A stretch of 64,000 nucleotides of DNA from Streptomyces hyderabadensis (GCF_020404845.1 NZ_JAIOJZ010000031.1:25489-89488), one strand, 5' to 3'; shown: positions 43,789 through 53,136, counted from the stretch's first letter. A program made the numbers and translations. The notes: a model not told the origin generated them from the sequence alone.

Positions 43789-44709
43789 ATGCATACGGCG
43801 CAGGTGGACCACAAGCAAGCACTGTCGGGGGTCGTCGCGATCCCGGTGACCCCCTTCGACACCCGGAACCGGGTCGACAAGGCGGCATACCAGGGGGTGC
43901 TGCGCCGCATGCTGGACGAGGGTGTGCGGACCGTGACGCCGGGCGGGAACACCGGTGAGTTCTACAGTCTGGACGAGTCCGAGCGCCGACTCGTGGTGGA
44001 ACTGACCGTCGCGGAAACCGCCGCGTCCGGCGTGTCCGCGCACATCGTGGCGGGGGTCGGCCACGACCTCGCGACCGCCGTACGCCAGGCCCGCCACGCC
44101 CGCGCGGCGGGCGCCCAACTGGTCATGGTGCACCAGCCGGTTCATCCCTACCTGTCCGACGAAGGCTGGGTGACCTATCACCGCTCGGTCGCCGAGGCCG
44201 TGCCGGAGCTGGGCGTGGTGCCCTATGTCCGCGATCCGCTGCTCCCCGCCCGGTCGCTCGGGCGCCTCGGCGAACTGTGCCCCAACGTGGTCGGGGTGAA
44301 GTACGCGGTGCCCGATGCCGCACGCTTCGCCGCCGTGGCCCGCGACGCCGGACTCGAGCGGTTCGTCTGGGTCGCGGGCCTGGCCGAGCTGTACGCGCCT
44401 GCCTACTGGGCGATGGGCGCGACCGGTTTCACCTCCGGTCTGGTGAACGTCGCACCGCGCCTGTCCCTGGAGCTGCTCACGGCCCTGCGGGACGGGAACA
44501 CCGGCGCGGCCATGACGCTGTGGGAGCGGATCCGCCCCTTCGAGGAGCTGCGTGCGCAGCGCCGGTCCGCGGACAACGTCGCCGTCGTGAAGGAGGCGCT
44601 GGCCCAGCTCGGTCACTGCCGCAGCAACGTGCGTCCACCGTCCCACCCGCTCGACGAGGCGCGCCGACAGCAGGTGCGGGACGCCGTCGCCGACTGGAAG
44701 GTGTCGTAA
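43789..44709 (+). CDS. DapA-family Schiff-base lyase/aldolase for a sugar acid
   Basis: A 306-residue TIM-barrel lyase of the dihydrodipicolinate synthase/N-acetylneuraminate lyase family. VVAIPVTPFD, GGNTGEFYSLDESER and the Schiff-base lysine in VVGVKYAVPDA are visible. The context (GH28, sugar-acid dehydratase immediately downstream, hexuronate-type operator) suggests cleavage or dehydration of a 2-keto-3-deoxy sugar acid rather than lysine synthesis. ATG 43789, with GGGAG six bases before it, was preferred over an earlier in-frame ATG that overlaps the operator region. Confidence 0.87.
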   Translation: MHTAQVDHKQALSGVVAIPVTPFDTRNRVDKAAYQGVLRRMLDEGVRTVTPGGNTGEFYSLDESERRLVVELTVAETAASGVSAHIVAGVGHDLATAVRQARHARAAGAQLVMVHQPVHPYLSDEGWVTYHRSVAEAVPELGVVPYVRDPLLPARSLGRLGELCPNVVGVKYAVPDAARFAAVARDAGLERFVWVAGLAELYAPAYWAMGATGFTSGLVNVAPRLSLELLTALRDGNTGAAMTLWERIRPFEELRAQRRSADNVAVVKEALAQLGHCRSNVRPPSHPLDEARRQQVRDAVADWKVS

Positions 44710-44711
44710 GG

Positions 44712-45878
44712 GTGCCGACGATCAGTGACATCACCGCGTTCAGCGTGCCGCCCCGCTGGGTCATGGTCCGGATCACCACTGACACGGGGGTGACCGGTTG
44801 GGGCGAGGCGCTCCTGTCCAAGCGGCGGCGGGCCGTCCTCGGCGCCGTCGCGGACCTCGCCGACACCGTCGTCGGGGCGCCGGCCGGTCGGATCGAGGAG
44901 CTGTGGCACCGGATGCGGCGGGGCGCCTTCTTCCGCGGCGGACCGGTGCTGGCCACCGCCGCCGCGGCGATCGAGCAGGCACTGTGGGACATCAAGGGGC
45001 GCACGCTCGGCGTACCCGTGCACGAACTGCTCGGCGGTCCGGTGCGCGACCGCACCCGGGTGTACGCCTGGATCGGCGGCGACCGGCCCGGCGACGTGGT
45101 CGCCGGGGCCCGCGCCCGGGTCGCTCAGGGATTCACCGCGGTGAAGATGAACGCCACCGCCGAACTGGACCACATCGCGGGCGCGGCGGAGGTGGACGCG
45201 GTCGTCGCCCGGGTCGCGGCACTACGCGAGGAGTTCGGCACCGGGCTGGACATCGCGCTGGACTTCCACGGCCGGGTGCACCGGTCGATGGTGCGCCCGC
45301 TGCTGCGGGAGCTGGAGCAGTTCCGGCTGCTGTGGGTCGAGGAACCACTGTCGCCGGGCCACGAGGACCTCTTGCCCGAAGTTGCCCTCGCGGCCGGCGC
45401 GACCCGGATCGCCACCGGCGAACGCCTCACTTCACGCTGGGACTTCCGTAGCCTGCTCCAGCGCGGCGGGGTCGACATCATCCAGCCCGACGTGTCCGTC
45501 ACCGGCCTCGGCGAACTGGCGAAGATCTGCCACCTCGCCGAGACCTACGACGTCGCCGTCGTCCCGCACTGCCCCAACGGGCCCGTCTCGCTGGCCGCCT
45601 CGCTGCAGGTGGCCGCCGTCTGTCTGAACGTGCCGCTGCACGAGCAGAGCCTCGGCCGGCACTACAACACCGGCTACGAGGGGCTGCCCCGGGGCGAGAT
45701 GGCCGATTACCTGGTGGATTCCGCCCCGCTCGTTCCCGCGGACGGGACCCTCGCGGTGCCGGCCGGGCAGGGCATCGGTATCGAGGTCGACGAGGCGGCC
45801 GTACGCGCCGGGCACACCGAGTGGCGGCACCCCGATGCGCAGTGGCGCCATCCCGACGGGCGGATCGCGGAGTGGTGA
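44712..45878 (+). CDS. Sugar-acid dehydratase, enolase superfamily (galactonate-dehydratase-like)
   Basis: A 388-residue mandelate-racemase-type enzyme that removes water from an aldonate to give a 2-keto-3-deoxy acid. Metal ligands and catalytic residues appear in order: ALDFHGRV (Asp and His), WVEEPLSP (Glu), TGERLTSRW (Glu), DIIQPDVSVTG and the C-terminal VPHCPNGPVS (His). This pattern is close to D-galactonate dehydratase. It starts with GTG two bases after the DapA-type stop, so the dehydratase and lyase form a matched pair. The exact aldonate is uncertain. Confidence 0.88.
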   Translation: MPTISDITAFSVPPRWVMVRITTDTGVTGWGEALLSKRRRAVLGAVADLADTVVGAPAGRIEELWHRMRRGAFFRGGPVLATAAAAIEQALWDIKGRTLGVPVHELLGGPVRDRTRVYAWIGGDRPGDVVAGARARVAQGFTAVKMNATAELDHIAGAAEVDAVVARVAALREEFGTGLDIALDFHGRVHRSMVRPLLRELEQFRLLWVEEPLSPGHEDLLPEVALAAGATRIATGERLTSRWDFRSLLQRGGVDIIQPDVSVTGLGELAKICHLAETYDVAVVPHCPNGPVSLAASLQVAAVCLNVPLHEQSLGRHYNTGYEGLPRGEMADYLVDSAPLVPADGTLAVPAGQGIGIEVDEAAVRAGHTEWRHPDAQWRHPDGRIAEW

Positions 45879-45944
45879 CGACGCCTTGACGCCGGGCCCA
45901 GCGTAGCTCTTCCCGGAACAGGCCACCCACCAGCCCCTCTCAAC

Positions 45945-45972
45945 TCATCACTTGTATGATACGTTACGACTC
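45945..45972. repeat. 28-nt element, copy 1, before the ThuA unit
   Basis: This 28-nt stretch is identical to 55131-55158. Its core CTTGTATGATACGTTACGAC contains the palindrome GTATGATAC (45954-45962), similar to FadR-type GntR operators. It lies 79 bp before the next reading frame and 67 bp after the dehydratase gene. Confidence 0.8.
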
Positions 45973-46023
45973 GTCGGGGCGCGGTACGACGTCTCCTGGG
46001 GGCCGCACGAAGAGGCGGAGCAG

Positions 46024-46179
46024 ATGAAGAGCCAGGTGATCGCGCGCTCGACGACGCCACTGTCGCGGACCTGGCCCAGATCCCCGGCCGGGTCCATCCG
46101 ATCACTCGCCCACGACGACCTCGTGGCGTTCCACGAGCGGGGGCGACAGTCCGACCGGGAAGGACGGATCCTGCAGTGA
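46024..46179 (+). CDS. Small reading frame coupled to the ThuA gene
   Basis: A 51-codon frame beginning MKSQVIARSTTPLSRTW, with a GGCGGAG ribosome-binding site. Its TGA overlaps the GTG of the ThuA gene as GTGA. The peptide has no recognisable fold and could be a leader that couples translation, or the stub of a larger gene lost by deletion. The segment before it resembles the one before the enolase-type gene at 55.3 kb. Confidence 0.35.
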   Translation: MKSQVIARSTTPLSRTWPRSPAGSIRSLAHDDLVAFHERGRQSDREGRILQ

Positions 46180-46841
46180 GAACGCGAAGGGCCCTGATCG
46201 TCCGCGGCGGACAGGAGGGACACGACCCGGTCGGCTGCACCGAGGTGTTCAGGCCCTGGCTGGAACGGGCGGGGTTCGAGGTCTCGGTCAGCGAGGACCT
46301 GGCGGTCTACGACGACTCCGAACTGCTCGCCGCCACCGACCTCGTCGTGCACTCCTGGTCCGGAGGCGAGCTGAGCCCACGTCAGGAGGTCAACCTTGTC
46401 GCGGCCGTGAAGGCGGGCACGGGCTTCGCCGGGTGGCACGGGGGCGTCATCGGGACGAACGTCCGCAACGCCGACTACCTGCGGATGGTCGGGGGCCGGT
46501 CGCTGTGGCACCGGGAGGGTTTCCAGGAGTTCACCGTACGCATCGTCGCCATGCCTGACCGGGACGGGGTGATCACCAAGGGCATCGAGGACTACGACGT
46601 CGTCACCGAGCACTACTGGGTACTGACGGACGCCTACAACTCGGTCCTGGCCACGTCCGTGCTCGTGCCCGAAACCGCCGACGCGTGGGACGTCCCGGTC
46701 GAGTTCCCCGTGGTGTGGACGCGCCGCTGGGGCGCTGGACGGATCTTCGTGTGCACCCTGGGCCACCGCGTCGCGGACCTCGAGGTGCCGCAGACGGCAA
46801 CGATGGTCGACCGGGGGCTCAAGTGGGCGGCGCGCACATGA
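46176..46841 (+). CDS. ThuA-like domain protein
   Basis: A 221-residue class-I glutamine-amidotransferase-like fold of the ThuA family, found with sugar-utilisation genes. RRALIVRGGQEGHDP, VVHSWSGGELS, GFAGWHGGVIGTNV and GAGRIFVCTLGHRVADLE are characteristic. Family members are linked to trehalose and other sugar catabolism, but their reaction is poorly defined. The start GTG 46176 overlaps the preceding small frame. The 28-nt element upstream is shared with the fucose-type operon, suggesting co-regulation. Confidence 0.85.
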   Translation: MRTRRALIVRGGQEGHDPVGCTEVFRPWLERAGFEVSVSEDLAVYDDSELLAATDLVVHSWSGGELSPRQEVNLVAAVKAGTGFAGWHGGVIGTNVRNADYLRMVGGRSLWHREGFQEFTVRIVAMPDRDGVITKGIEDYDVVTEHYWVLTDAYNSVLATSVLVPETADAWDVPVEFPVVWTRRWGAGRIFVCTLGHRVADLEVPQTATMVDRGLKWAART

Positions 46842-47137
46842 AGTACGCGCAGTCGACGGGGGTACCCATGCGCAGCACGGGGTTGTCGGCCGCCATCTGT
46901 TGCTCGGTCCGTTCGGCCGCCTCCTGATCCGGTACGCGGCGGGCCCCGTTTGGCGTAGGGCCGCGCGCGCGACCGGTGTGCTCGTCATTGGATGGTGCTC
47001 ATGGCCGCAGCAGGGCGCGGGCCCGCCGAGCGGTGACCCTGATGCCGACCGGGGAAGGGGTACGAGGTGATGGCACTGCTCCGGCGGACCGATGTTCTGC
47101 ACCGGGTCCGGCGGGCGCACGGCGCGGAGTGCCGGTG

Positions 47138-49183
47138 ATGGGCTCGGAGAGAGCTCTCGACGTGCGGCTCTTCGACGAGACGGTGGCGGCGATCGCCTTG
47201 TTCGAGGGCTCTGAGCACCGGTTGGTCTACCAGAACGACGCATGTGCCAGGCTGCTCGGAGCCCGGCCGGTCGGACTGCCCGCGAGGGAGGCGTTCCCCG
47301 AGGCGGACGCGGAGGAGTTCCTGACCGTGCTGGACGAGGTGGTGGCCACCGGGCGCCCCTGCCGGCTTCCCGAAGCACGCGAGCCCGACGCGGGCGCCCC
47401 GGAACAGGCCCGGTACTTCGTGTACTCCTGTACGCCCGTCACGATGGCCGAAGGTCGCGGCGCGATGGTCGTCGCGCTGGACACCACGGCCGAGACGATG
47501 GCACTCGAACGCTACGAGGCGGTGGTGACGGCCGTCTCGCAGATGGTGTGGGTGCTGCGTGCGGACGGATCCGCGCAGGAGCTGGTCCCCGGCTGGCAGC
47601 AGCTCACCGGGAGCCCGTGGCACGATCGGATGGACGAGCGGTGGGGTGCCTACATCCATCCCCGTGACCGGGCTCGCCTCGGGCGGGAGTGGCGTGCCGC
47701 CCTCGCCCAGGAACCCCCGGGGCTGTTCGAGACCACGTTCCGGGTGAGGGCCGCCGACGGCTCGTACCGTCATGTGTCGACCCGGTGTGTGCCCATCCTG
47801 CGCAACGGCCGCGCCGAGGAATGGATCGCCGCGACCGACGACGTGGAGGACACCTGGAGCGCCTCACTGCGCGAACGTCTCCTCGCAGAGATCGCACAAG
47901 TGTCCGGTGAGGGTCTGGATGATTCCTTCGCCGCAGTGGTGAAGGCGATCGTTCCGGAGCTCGCCGACGCCTGCGTGATCATGCTTCTGGACAACGAGGA
48001 GTGGCCCCTGCCCGAGCACGTGGCCGTCACGGCCAGACGGGCCGCCTCCTCCACCCGCCACGGCCTGCCGGCCGGTCCCCCGCTGCGGGATCAAACGGTC
48101 GTCATCAGCGACACGGTCCGGGACGTACTGGCGAGCCGCACCCCCCGCACCCTCCGTATGCCGGCGGGCGAAGGAGTGCCACCGGGCATCGTCCCGGCGG
48201 TCACCGAGCAATGGCTCAGGAGCGCAGACGCCACCAGCGTGACCCTGTACCCGCTGGTGGCCGAGGACATCGTTCTCGGCTATGCCGCCACCAGCGCGAA
48301 CGGGGACGCCCCCGCTCCCGGTCCCGCCGACACCAAACTCATGCAGAGGATCTTCCGTTCCTCGGAACGCCCCATCCGCAAGTCCCTCGACCTGCAGCGG
48401 GCACGCCGCACCGCTCTGCGCCTCCAGCACGCTCATCTCACCAGCCCGCCGGACGTTCCCGGTGCGAGCCTGGCCGCCTGCTACGAACCGGCCAGCTCCG
48501 CGAACGAGATCGGCGGCGACTGGTACGACGCCGTCATCCACGCCGACGGCACTCTCGTGCTCGACATCGGAGACGTCTCCGGACACGACCTCACCGCCGC
48601 CACCGCCATGGGACAGCTGCGCAGCATGCTCAGGGGACTCGCCTGGAACAACGGCCCGGAGTGCATGCCCTCGGCCGTCCTGGCCATGCTCGAGGACGCG
48701 GCAGAAGGGCTCGACATCGCCTCCTTCACGACCGCCGTCCACGCCCGCCTGCAACGTGGCCCCGCCGGCGCCTGGCACATGACCTGGTCCAACGCCGGAC
48801 ATCCGCCGCCGCTGCTCGTCCCCGCCCGGGCCGATCCCTACTTCCTCACCGGCGCACACGTGGACCCCCCACTGTGCGTCGCCCCGGTCCTCCCCCGAAC
48901 CAGCCACCACCACACCATCGCCCCCGGAGACACGCTCCTGCTCTACACCGACGGCCTCATCGAAACCCCCACCGCATCACTCGACGAGGGCCAGGACAGA
49001 CTTCTGACCGCGGCCGCGCACCAACGCGGCAGTCCGCTGTCCGATCTTCTCGATTCCCTGCAGCGCAGCCTCTCCGACAATCGCGACGACATCGCTCTGA
49101 TCGCCTTCCGGGCCGATCCACCGAGCTCGGAGACGGAAGATGCGCCGCACACCCCACGGCGCACCGCGCCTCCGCGGGGATAG
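47138..49183 (+). CDS. PAS/GAF sensor phosphatase with SpoIIE-type PP2C domain
   Basis: A 681-residue signalling protein. PAS-like domains occupy about residues 10-125 and 125-245 (YEAVVTAVSQMVWVLRADGS, DGSYRHVSTRCVPI). A GAF-like region follows (residues 255-430), then a SpoIIE/RsbU-type serine phosphatase (ANEIGGDWYDAVI, LDIGDVSGHDLTAA, TWSNAGHPPPLLV, LLLYTDGLIETP, DDIALIAF). Such proteins dephosphorylate anti-sigma-factor antagonists in stress pathways. ATG 47138 has GGAG eight bases upstream; a GTG one codon earlier is possible. The stop lies in the loop of a strong hairpin. The 295 bp before it show no convincing gene. Confidence 0.9.
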   Translation: MGSERALDVRLFDETVAAIALFEGSEHRLVYQNDACARLLGARPVGLPAREAFPEADAEEFLTVLDEVVATGRPCRLPEAREPDAGAPEQARYFVYSCTPVTMAEGRGAMVVALDTTAETMALERYEAVVTAVSQMVWVLRADGSAQELVPGWQQLTGSPWHDRMDERWGAYIHPRDRARLGREWRAALAQEPPGLFETTFRVRAADGSYRHVSTRCVPILRNGRAEEWIAATDDVEDTWSASLRERLLAEIAQVSGEGLDDSFAAVVKAIVPELADACVIMLLDNEEWPLPEHVAVTARRAASSTRHGLPAGPPLRDQTVVISDTVRDVLASRTPRTLRMPAGEGVPPGIVPAVTEQWLRSADATSVTLYPLVAEDIVLGYAATSANGDAPAPGPADTKLMQRIFRSSERPIRKSLDLQRARRTALRLQHAHLTSPPDVPGASLAACYEPASSANEIGGDWYDAVIHADGTLVLDIGDVSGHDLTAATAMGQLRSMLRGLAWNNGPECMPSAVLAMLEDAAEGLDIASFTTAVHARLQRGPAGAWHMTWSNAGHPPPLLVPARADPYFLTGAHVDPPLCVAPVLPRTSHHHTIAPGDTLLLYTDGLIETPTASLDEGQDRLLTAAAHQRGSPLSDLLDSLQRSLSDNRDDIALIAFRADPPSSETEDAPHTPRRTAPPRG

Positions 49184-49198
49184 ACCCGGCTCCCCGCG
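49173..49198 (+). terminator. Hairpin at the end of the PAS/GAF phosphatase gene
   Basis: CGCGGGGA and TCCCCGCG pair perfectly over 8 bp around a 10-nt loop that contains the TAG stop codon. There is no T-run. It probably acts as an intrinsic terminator and could protect the mRNA end. Confidence 0.55.
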
Positions 49199-49265
49199 TA
49201 GCGACTCCCGCATCTCGCGGGTGTGTCTCCCAGGTCTTGGGGCGGCCGCCCGTTTCGATGAGCGC

Positions 49266-50457
49266 ATGACCCCCGATCGGCTCGTGTACCGCGTCAAACG
49301 GCGACTCCTCGGGCAGCCGCTCACCACCGAACGTGTCAGCGAGGAAAAGCTGAGCAACCGGACGGCGCTCGGTGTGCTCGCGTCCGACTGCATCAGTTCG
49401 TCGGCCTACGGCTCGGAGGAGATGCTCCGAGTCCTCGTTCCGGTCGTCGGAGCTGCCGCCTTCACACTGGTCATGCCGGTCACCGGCGCGCTCCTGCTGG
49501 TCGACTACGTCGTCACCGTCGCCGTCCAGACGTCGGCCGGCACCAACGCGCTGATCTCGCTCGCCCATCTGGCGGGCAACGGCTGGACGGGGCTCGACCA
49601 CCTCCAGCTGCCGGTCTCCGTGGGCCTGGTGTTCCTCGTCGCGGCGGTGCGCGCACTGCCGGGCGAGCTGCCGCACGCCGACCTGACCGCTCCCGGCGAC
49701 GGCTGGCTGTACGGCGCCTCCCTCTTCATCGTGCTGCGGTCCTTCGCCAACGGCGGCTCCTCCCTCACCGGACTCGAAGCGATCTCGAACGGCATCTCCG
49801 CCTTCCGTGAACCCCAGGGCCGCAACGCCCGGCACACCCTGATCGCCATGAGCTGCGTGCTCGCCGTCCTGGTGCTGGGCGTCTCCACCCTCGCGCACTT
49901 CACCCACGCCGTGCCCTACACCGACGGAACCCCCACCGTCATCGCACAGGAGGCGAGGCTCGCCTTCGGAGACGGAACAGCGGGTACGGCCGGTCTGGTC
50001 TTCGTCCAGCTGGCGACCGCCCTGGTCCTCTACACCGGTGCCAACACCCCCTTCACCGGCTTCCCGTTCCTGGCCAGCTTCGTCGCGCAGGACCGGTTCC
50101 TGCCACGGCTGCTCACCCGGCGCGGGCACCGGCTGGCCTTCTCCAACGGCATCGTCACGCTCTCCGCCCTGTCGCTGGCGCTGCTGCTCGTCACGGGCGC
50201 CAGCGTGGACAAACTGGTGGCCCTCTACGCGATCGGCGTGTACACGGCCTTCACCATGGCGGGGGCCGGTCTCACCGCCTACCACCTGCGCAGACGAGAA
50301 CCACTGCACAGGGTGAAGATCACGGTCAACGCGCTCGCGGCGGCCGTCTCCGCCGCCGTCGTGCTGATCTTCGCCGCCACGAAGTTCACCGAAGGCGCCT
50401 GGCTGGTCGTCGTGGTCTTCCCGCTCGGGGTGTGGGGGCTGATCCGGATCAACCGCC
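49266..50457 (+). pseudogene. Truncated APC-type amino-acid/cation permease
   Basis: ATG 49266 opens an APC-superfamily transporter: EEKLSNRTALGVLASDCISSSAYGSEEML, FANGGSSLTGLEAISNG and many hydrophobic helices up to GAWLVVVVFPLGVWGLIRINRQ. The cytoplasmic C-terminal third of about 200-250 residues that usually follows is missing. At about 50457 the sequence changes abruptly to the end of a dehydrogenase gene in another frame. The permease frame then runs on as nonsense into the antisense of the next gene. About eleven helices may still be made, but function is doubtful. Confidence 0.75.
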
Positions 50458-50601
50458 AACGTCATCATCACCCCGCACGCCGCCTACTACTCCGAGGAAG
50501 CCATCGGCATCGTCCGCACCATCGCGGTGGAGGAGGCCGTAAGGGTCCTGACGGGGGAGCCTGCGCGGTACCCCGTCAACGAGCTGAGCGCGGGCGGGTG
50601 A
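50458..50601 (+). pseudogene. C-terminal fragment of a D-2-hydroxyacid dehydrogenase
   Basis: A 47-codon frame reads NVIITPHAAYYSEEAIGIV, then EEAVRVLTGEPARYPVNE and a TGA at 50599. This is the last part of a CtBP-like 2-hydroxyacid dehydrogenase, including the catalytic His region (TPHAAYYS). The first 270 or so residues are absent. It joins directly to the truncated permease, showing a deletion that fused two genes. It is distinct from the complete dehydrogenase at 56.6 kb. Confidence 0.75.
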
Positions 50602-50784
50602 CCTCGTGTCCCACGTGTTCGCGGCCGGTACGGGTGATCGGCGTCGGCGCCCTCGACGCGCACCGGGTGCTCGGTGCTCCCGGCACGGGCGGATTCGGGA
50701 CCGGTCGCGCGCACCGCACCCCGGGCAGCGGCGTGTGCGGCACGCTGCCCGGGGGCGTTCGTCGGCCGACCGGTCAGGGACGGC

Positions 50785-52674
50785 TCACTGGGTGTCCCCG
50801 TCGGGCAGCGGGTACGGGAAGTCGGCGGTCACGCCGATCTTGTCGTACTCCATCTTCGACTTGTCGTACCCGTCCTCCCAGTTGGCGTTCTCGACGTCGT
50901 TGCACTGGTAGCTCTGGTACGACTGGTCGGTGGTCTTGCCGACCTCGATGTCCTCGAAGGTGAAGCCGCAGCCACCGGCGTCCATGTGGATGCCCCGGGT
51001 GCCGCTGTCGGGCATCGACTCGTCCGGGATCACGTCGCCGATGACCATCTGGCGGACGTGGTTGTCCATCGGGTACGGCTCGACGTTGTTGACGCCGTAG
51101 GTGTAGAAGGCGCCCATGTCGCCGCTGTCCAGGCCGGCTTCGTCGATGCGCAGGTACTCGAAGGTGTTGTTGCGGGCGTAGTTGTCCTTGAGGGCCACCT
51201 CGGGGCGCACCTCGAGGCTGATGCCGTAGCGGGCGCTGTGCTTGACGTGGCTGTGGCTGACGGTGTTGTTCCCGGTGTTCATCAGCTCGATGCCGGAGGC
51301 GTCGCCGGGGTTCAGCTCACCGTAGTGGGTGATGTAGTTGTTGGTCAGCAGGTGGCCGTTGGAGGTGTTTCCCTCGCCCGGGTAGGGGCCCTCGACCTTG
51401 ATGCCGTCGGCGCCGATGTTCTCCAGCAGGCTGTCGCGGACCGTCAGGTGGTCGTTGGCGGCCAGCGCGTAGACGGCGTGGTAGCCGGTGTCGGAGATCT
51501 TCAGCCGGGACAGGGTGACGTCCTTGCTGTTGGTGAGGGTGACGGCGCCGAAGCGGTTGCGCGGCATCTCGATCTGCCGGTCGTACTCCGGGTACTTGTG
51601 CACCTCGCCGGAGTCGCCGTCGCTGATCCAGCCGTTGCGGTACCAGTCGACGAAGTCGCTGTACTGCAGGGCGAGTCCGTCCAGGGTGATGCCCTCCACG
51701 CGCCGGTCGGGGTCGGCGCCGGACAGGTCGAACAGGGTCTTGACCGTGGGGCGCAGCACGGTGACGTCGTCGATGTCGCCGCGCGGCTTGTAGTACAGCT
51801 GGCCCTTCTTGAAGTCCAGGTAGTACTCGCCCGCCTGGTCCAGGAAGTCGAGCGAGTTCTGCAGGAAGTAGCGCGAGCCGCCGCCGGAGTTGTTGAGCGC
51901 GTAGCGGGTCCAGTACTTGAGCGTCATCTGGTTCTTGGCGGGGTTCCAGTCCCGGATCGGGACCGTGTCGGTGAACCAGCTCCAGCTGCCGCCGGACCAG
52001 ACCACCGCCTGGGCGTTGCTGAGGTCCCAGCTCGCCTCCCAGTCACCGGGGTTGGAGTACAGCCACTGGTGGACGGCCTCCTTCTCCGGTTCCGGCAGGG
52101 TGGAGGTGAGGTACGGGGCCCATTCGTCGTCGGACTTGCGGTTGGGGTAGCGGGCGGTGGTGGCGCGGGTGCCGTCCTCGAAGAGGGTGTAGAAGGGGCT
52201 GTCCGTGCCGACGTCGGCGCGGTAGATGCCGTCCTTGTACTCCTCCCAGCCGGTCACCGGCTGGGCGCCCGTCACGCGGGCCTTGCCGGGACCGTCGTAG
52301 GAGCGGTAGACGACCTGGTGGCCGCCGCTGCCCGAGTCGCGGTCGTCGAGCTCGACGGTGCGGCTCAGCGGGTAGTCGCCGGCACGCAGGTTGACGTGGA
52401 TGTCGCAGCGCATCCTGCCGGGTCGGTTCAGGCCCTTGTCGCGGATGTGGTCGCGGGCCTTCTCGATGGTCTTGAACGGCTTGCTCTTGGTCCCCTTGGC
52501 CTTGTCGCTGCCGTCGGGGGACACGAACAGCTCGGTGGCCTTGCAGCCGGCGGCCTGGGCGCTCGCGTCGGGCGGGTCCAGGGTCGCGCCGCCGACCAGC
52601 AGGGCGCCGGCCGCGAGCAGCAGGGGCAGTCGTCTGGTCCTTCGTCGTACTGGTCGTACCTGTGTAGTGGGCAC
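50785..52674 (-). CDS. Secreted right-handed parallel beta-helix polysaccharide-degrading protein
   Basis: A 629-residue secreted protein with signal peptide LPLLLAAGALLVGGATLDPPDASA. It starts with the LFVSPDGSD...PFKTIEKARDHIR signature of pectate-lyase-fold enzymes and continues with beta-helix rungs (RFGAVTLTNSKDVTLSRLKISDTG, LTVRDSLLENIGADGIKVEGP, SGIELMNTGNNTVSHSHVKHS). It is probably a polysaccharide lyase or a GH120-like glycosidase; I cannot decide which. AAGGAG precedes GTG 52674 by five bases. The 390 bp between it and the divergent truncated regulator hold the second copy of the 40-nt element and no further gene. Confidence 0.85.
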   Translation of the reverse strand: MPTTQVRPVRRRTRRLPLLLAAGALLVGGATLDPPDASAQAAGCKATELFVSPDGSDKAKGTKSKPFKTIEKARDHIRDKGLNRPGRMRCDIHVNLRAGDYPLSRTVELDDRDSGSGGHQVVYRSYDGPGKARVTGAQPVTGWEEYKDGIYRADVGTDSPFYTLFEDGTRATTARYPNRKSDDEWAPYLTSTLPEPEKEAVHQWLYSNPGDWEASWDLSNAQAVVWSGGSWSWFTDTVPIRDWNPAKNQMTLKYWTRYALNNSGGGSRYFLQNSLDFLDQAGEYYLDFKKGQLYYKPRGDIDDVTVLRPTVKTLFDLSGADPDRRVEGITLDGLALQYSDFVDWYRNGWISDGDSGEVHKYPEYDRQIEMPRNRFGAVTLTNSKDVTLSRLKISDTGYHAVYALAANDHLTVRDSLLENIGADGIKVEGPYPGEGNTSNGHLLTNNYITHYGELNPGDASGIELMNTGNNTVSHSHVKHSARYGISLEVRPEVALKDNYARNNTFEYLRIDEAGLDSGDMGAFYTYGVNNVEPYPMDNHVRQMVIGDVIPDESMPDSGTRGIHMDAGGCGFTFEDIEVGKTTDQSYQSYQCNDVENANWEDGYDKSKMEYDKIGVTADFPYPLPDGDTQ

Positions 52675-52913
52675 GAGGTCTCCTTGGCGCGTGGGGTGCG
52701 TGATGTCGTGGTCCGGATCCCTGTGGTCCGGCCGGTGGGTTCCGTGCCGTCACGGGCGCTGATGGCGCGCGGGCTCGTGTTCCTGGTCCGGGGGCGTCGG
52801 CGTCGTCCAGCGGCTCGCGTCGGCCGCCGACGGGCCCGAAGCCCGCAGGAGGCGGGACCCGCCCCTGGGTTGCTCGCTCGGGCGGAACACTCGCACGGCA
52901 TCGCCGTACATGA

Positions 52914-52953
52914 CTAGTGGGTCACTGATCGAGCAACGATAGTTAATATGTTC
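52914..52953. repeat. 40-nt element, copy 2, before the beta-helix gene
   Basis: Identical over 40 nt to 39532-39571, with diverged similarity for about 45 nt more, including the stretch around GGCTGAACCTGAA. It lies 240 bp before the beta-helix gene start and 151 bp before the start of the truncated regulator copy, the same spacing as at the first locus. Confidence 0.85.
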
Positions 52954-53064
52954 ATGCCGTGGTGTCGTCAATACACAGGGCTGAACCTGAAATTGATGAT
53001 GCGATGGACGACGAACGCGCGCCCCCTGAGTCATAAGTCGACGCATTCCAGGAAGCGTGGCGCC

Positions 53065-53136
53065 ATGACCGATACCGGCCTGCCGGCATTTCCCCAGCTC
53101 GGCGCGGACGAGCGGGCGGCCCTGACGGACCTCGCC
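53065..53136 (+). pseudogene. N-terminal stub of a regulator paralogous to the one at 39.7 kb
   Basis: MTDTGLPAFPQLGADERAALTDL matches the first residues of the multi-HTH GntR regulator (MTVPDPPAFVQLSAEDRAAL), and the upstream 150 bp match too. Similarity stops after about 24 codons and the IclR gene occupies the following DNA on the other strand. The regulator body has been deleted, so any control through the second 40-nt element must act in trans. Confidence 0.7.

Noticed and set aside
45948..45971. A shared minus-strand peptide end (SRNVSYK) near 45.95 kb and 55.13 kb, as if two genes had the same C-terminus
   Set aside because: It is only the translation of the identical 28-nt DNA element; the frames upstream are unrelated and non-coding.
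46842..47137. Short frames between the ThuA gene and the PAS/GAF phosphatase
   Set aside because: None has a ribosome-binding site, domain or consistent codon bias; I see only intergenic sequence, possibly with gene debris.
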